The notes under the pieces were generated by a model. That model was not told where the DNA came from. It did not search any database and saw nothing but the letters and a program-made list of their open reading frames with translations. From contig WLWX01000001.1 of assembly GCA_012103375.1 (NCBI GenBank), positions 3,576,492 through 3,640,491 on the forward strand: a stretch of 64,000 bases of DNA. The letters are read 5' to 3'. This DNA comes from Paracoccaceae bacterium. Lineage in GTDB: Bacteria; Pseudomonadota; Alphaproteobacteria; Rhodobacterales; Rhodobacteraceae. The position numbers were made by a program, and so were the translations under genes. This document shows positions 63,977-64,000 of this stretch, one piece after another; within the stretch, counting starts at the first letter, position 1; each line of letters begins with the position of its first letter.

Positions 63977-64000
63977 CTGTCGATTGTCTATGGCGGTTTC

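Overview
The window is about 64 kb of GC-rich chromosome from an alphaproteobacterium, almost certainly Rhodobacteraceae (roseobacter/Paracoccus relatives). The evidence is a monomeric NADP-isocitrate dehydrogenase, the phaZ<->phaC-phaP-phaR cluster with CTGC-N3-GCAG-type operators, cobS/cobT, lptC-lptA-lptB followed by hpf and ptsN, NodH-like double sulfotransferases, and recurrent intergenic repeats ending in CCCCGGAGTATTTTTGGC-type sequence. No rRNA, tRNA or CRISPR was recognised.

Layout. 1-2.7 kb: end of iolC, iolB and a class II aldolase (inositol catabolism). 2.7-5 kb: LacI-type regulator divergent from a broken 2-keto-3-deoxygluconate kinase. 5-8.9 kb: RNase D, lptCAB, hpf, ptsN. 9-19 kb: a minus-strand operon for a probably sulfated surface polysaccharide (cysQ, glycosyltransferases, galU, sulfotransferase), facing a polysaccharide-export permease with an internal stop codon. 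19-28.4 kb: alkB, dnaK-dnaJ, radC, persulfide-dioxygenase-like protein, icd, a frameshifted fumarylacetoacetase-family gene. 28.6-35.7 kb: a polyamine/gamma-glutamyl catabolic operon whose transporter permease is beheaded. 35.7-37.4 kb: an IS1182-type element. 37.5-45 kb: membrane glycosyltransferase-like protein, the PHA storage cluster, a MetE-like methyltransferase. 44.9-47 kb: two abutting IS630 elements. 47-52 kb: frameshifted epimerase, hypothetical protein, cobT, cobS. 52-64 kb: msrB, small housekeeping genes, gatB, pepN, glcB, a broken gamma-glutamyl-GABA hydrolase and a truncated DUF1761-like gene.

The outstanding feature is a 218-bp miniature inverted-repeat element present in six copies that I read as base-identical. 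It has perfect 20-bp terminal inverted repeats and 4-bp target duplications at five of six sites. It splits four genes (kdgK, a glycosyltransferase, the IS1182-type transposase, puuD), separates the Shine-Dalgarno sequence of iolB from its start codon, and at the sixth site sits, without target duplication, on a rearrangement junction that truncates an ABC permease. Its ends match 17 of 20 bases of the resident IS1182-type element, which also makes a 4-bp duplication; that element is therefore a candidate for the type of transposase that mobilises it. Identity among copies implies a very recent burst.

Several other genes carry single-base lesions (an amber codon and two apparent frameshifts). 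These could be real decay or, for the indels, sequencing errors; the element insertions cannot be explained that way.
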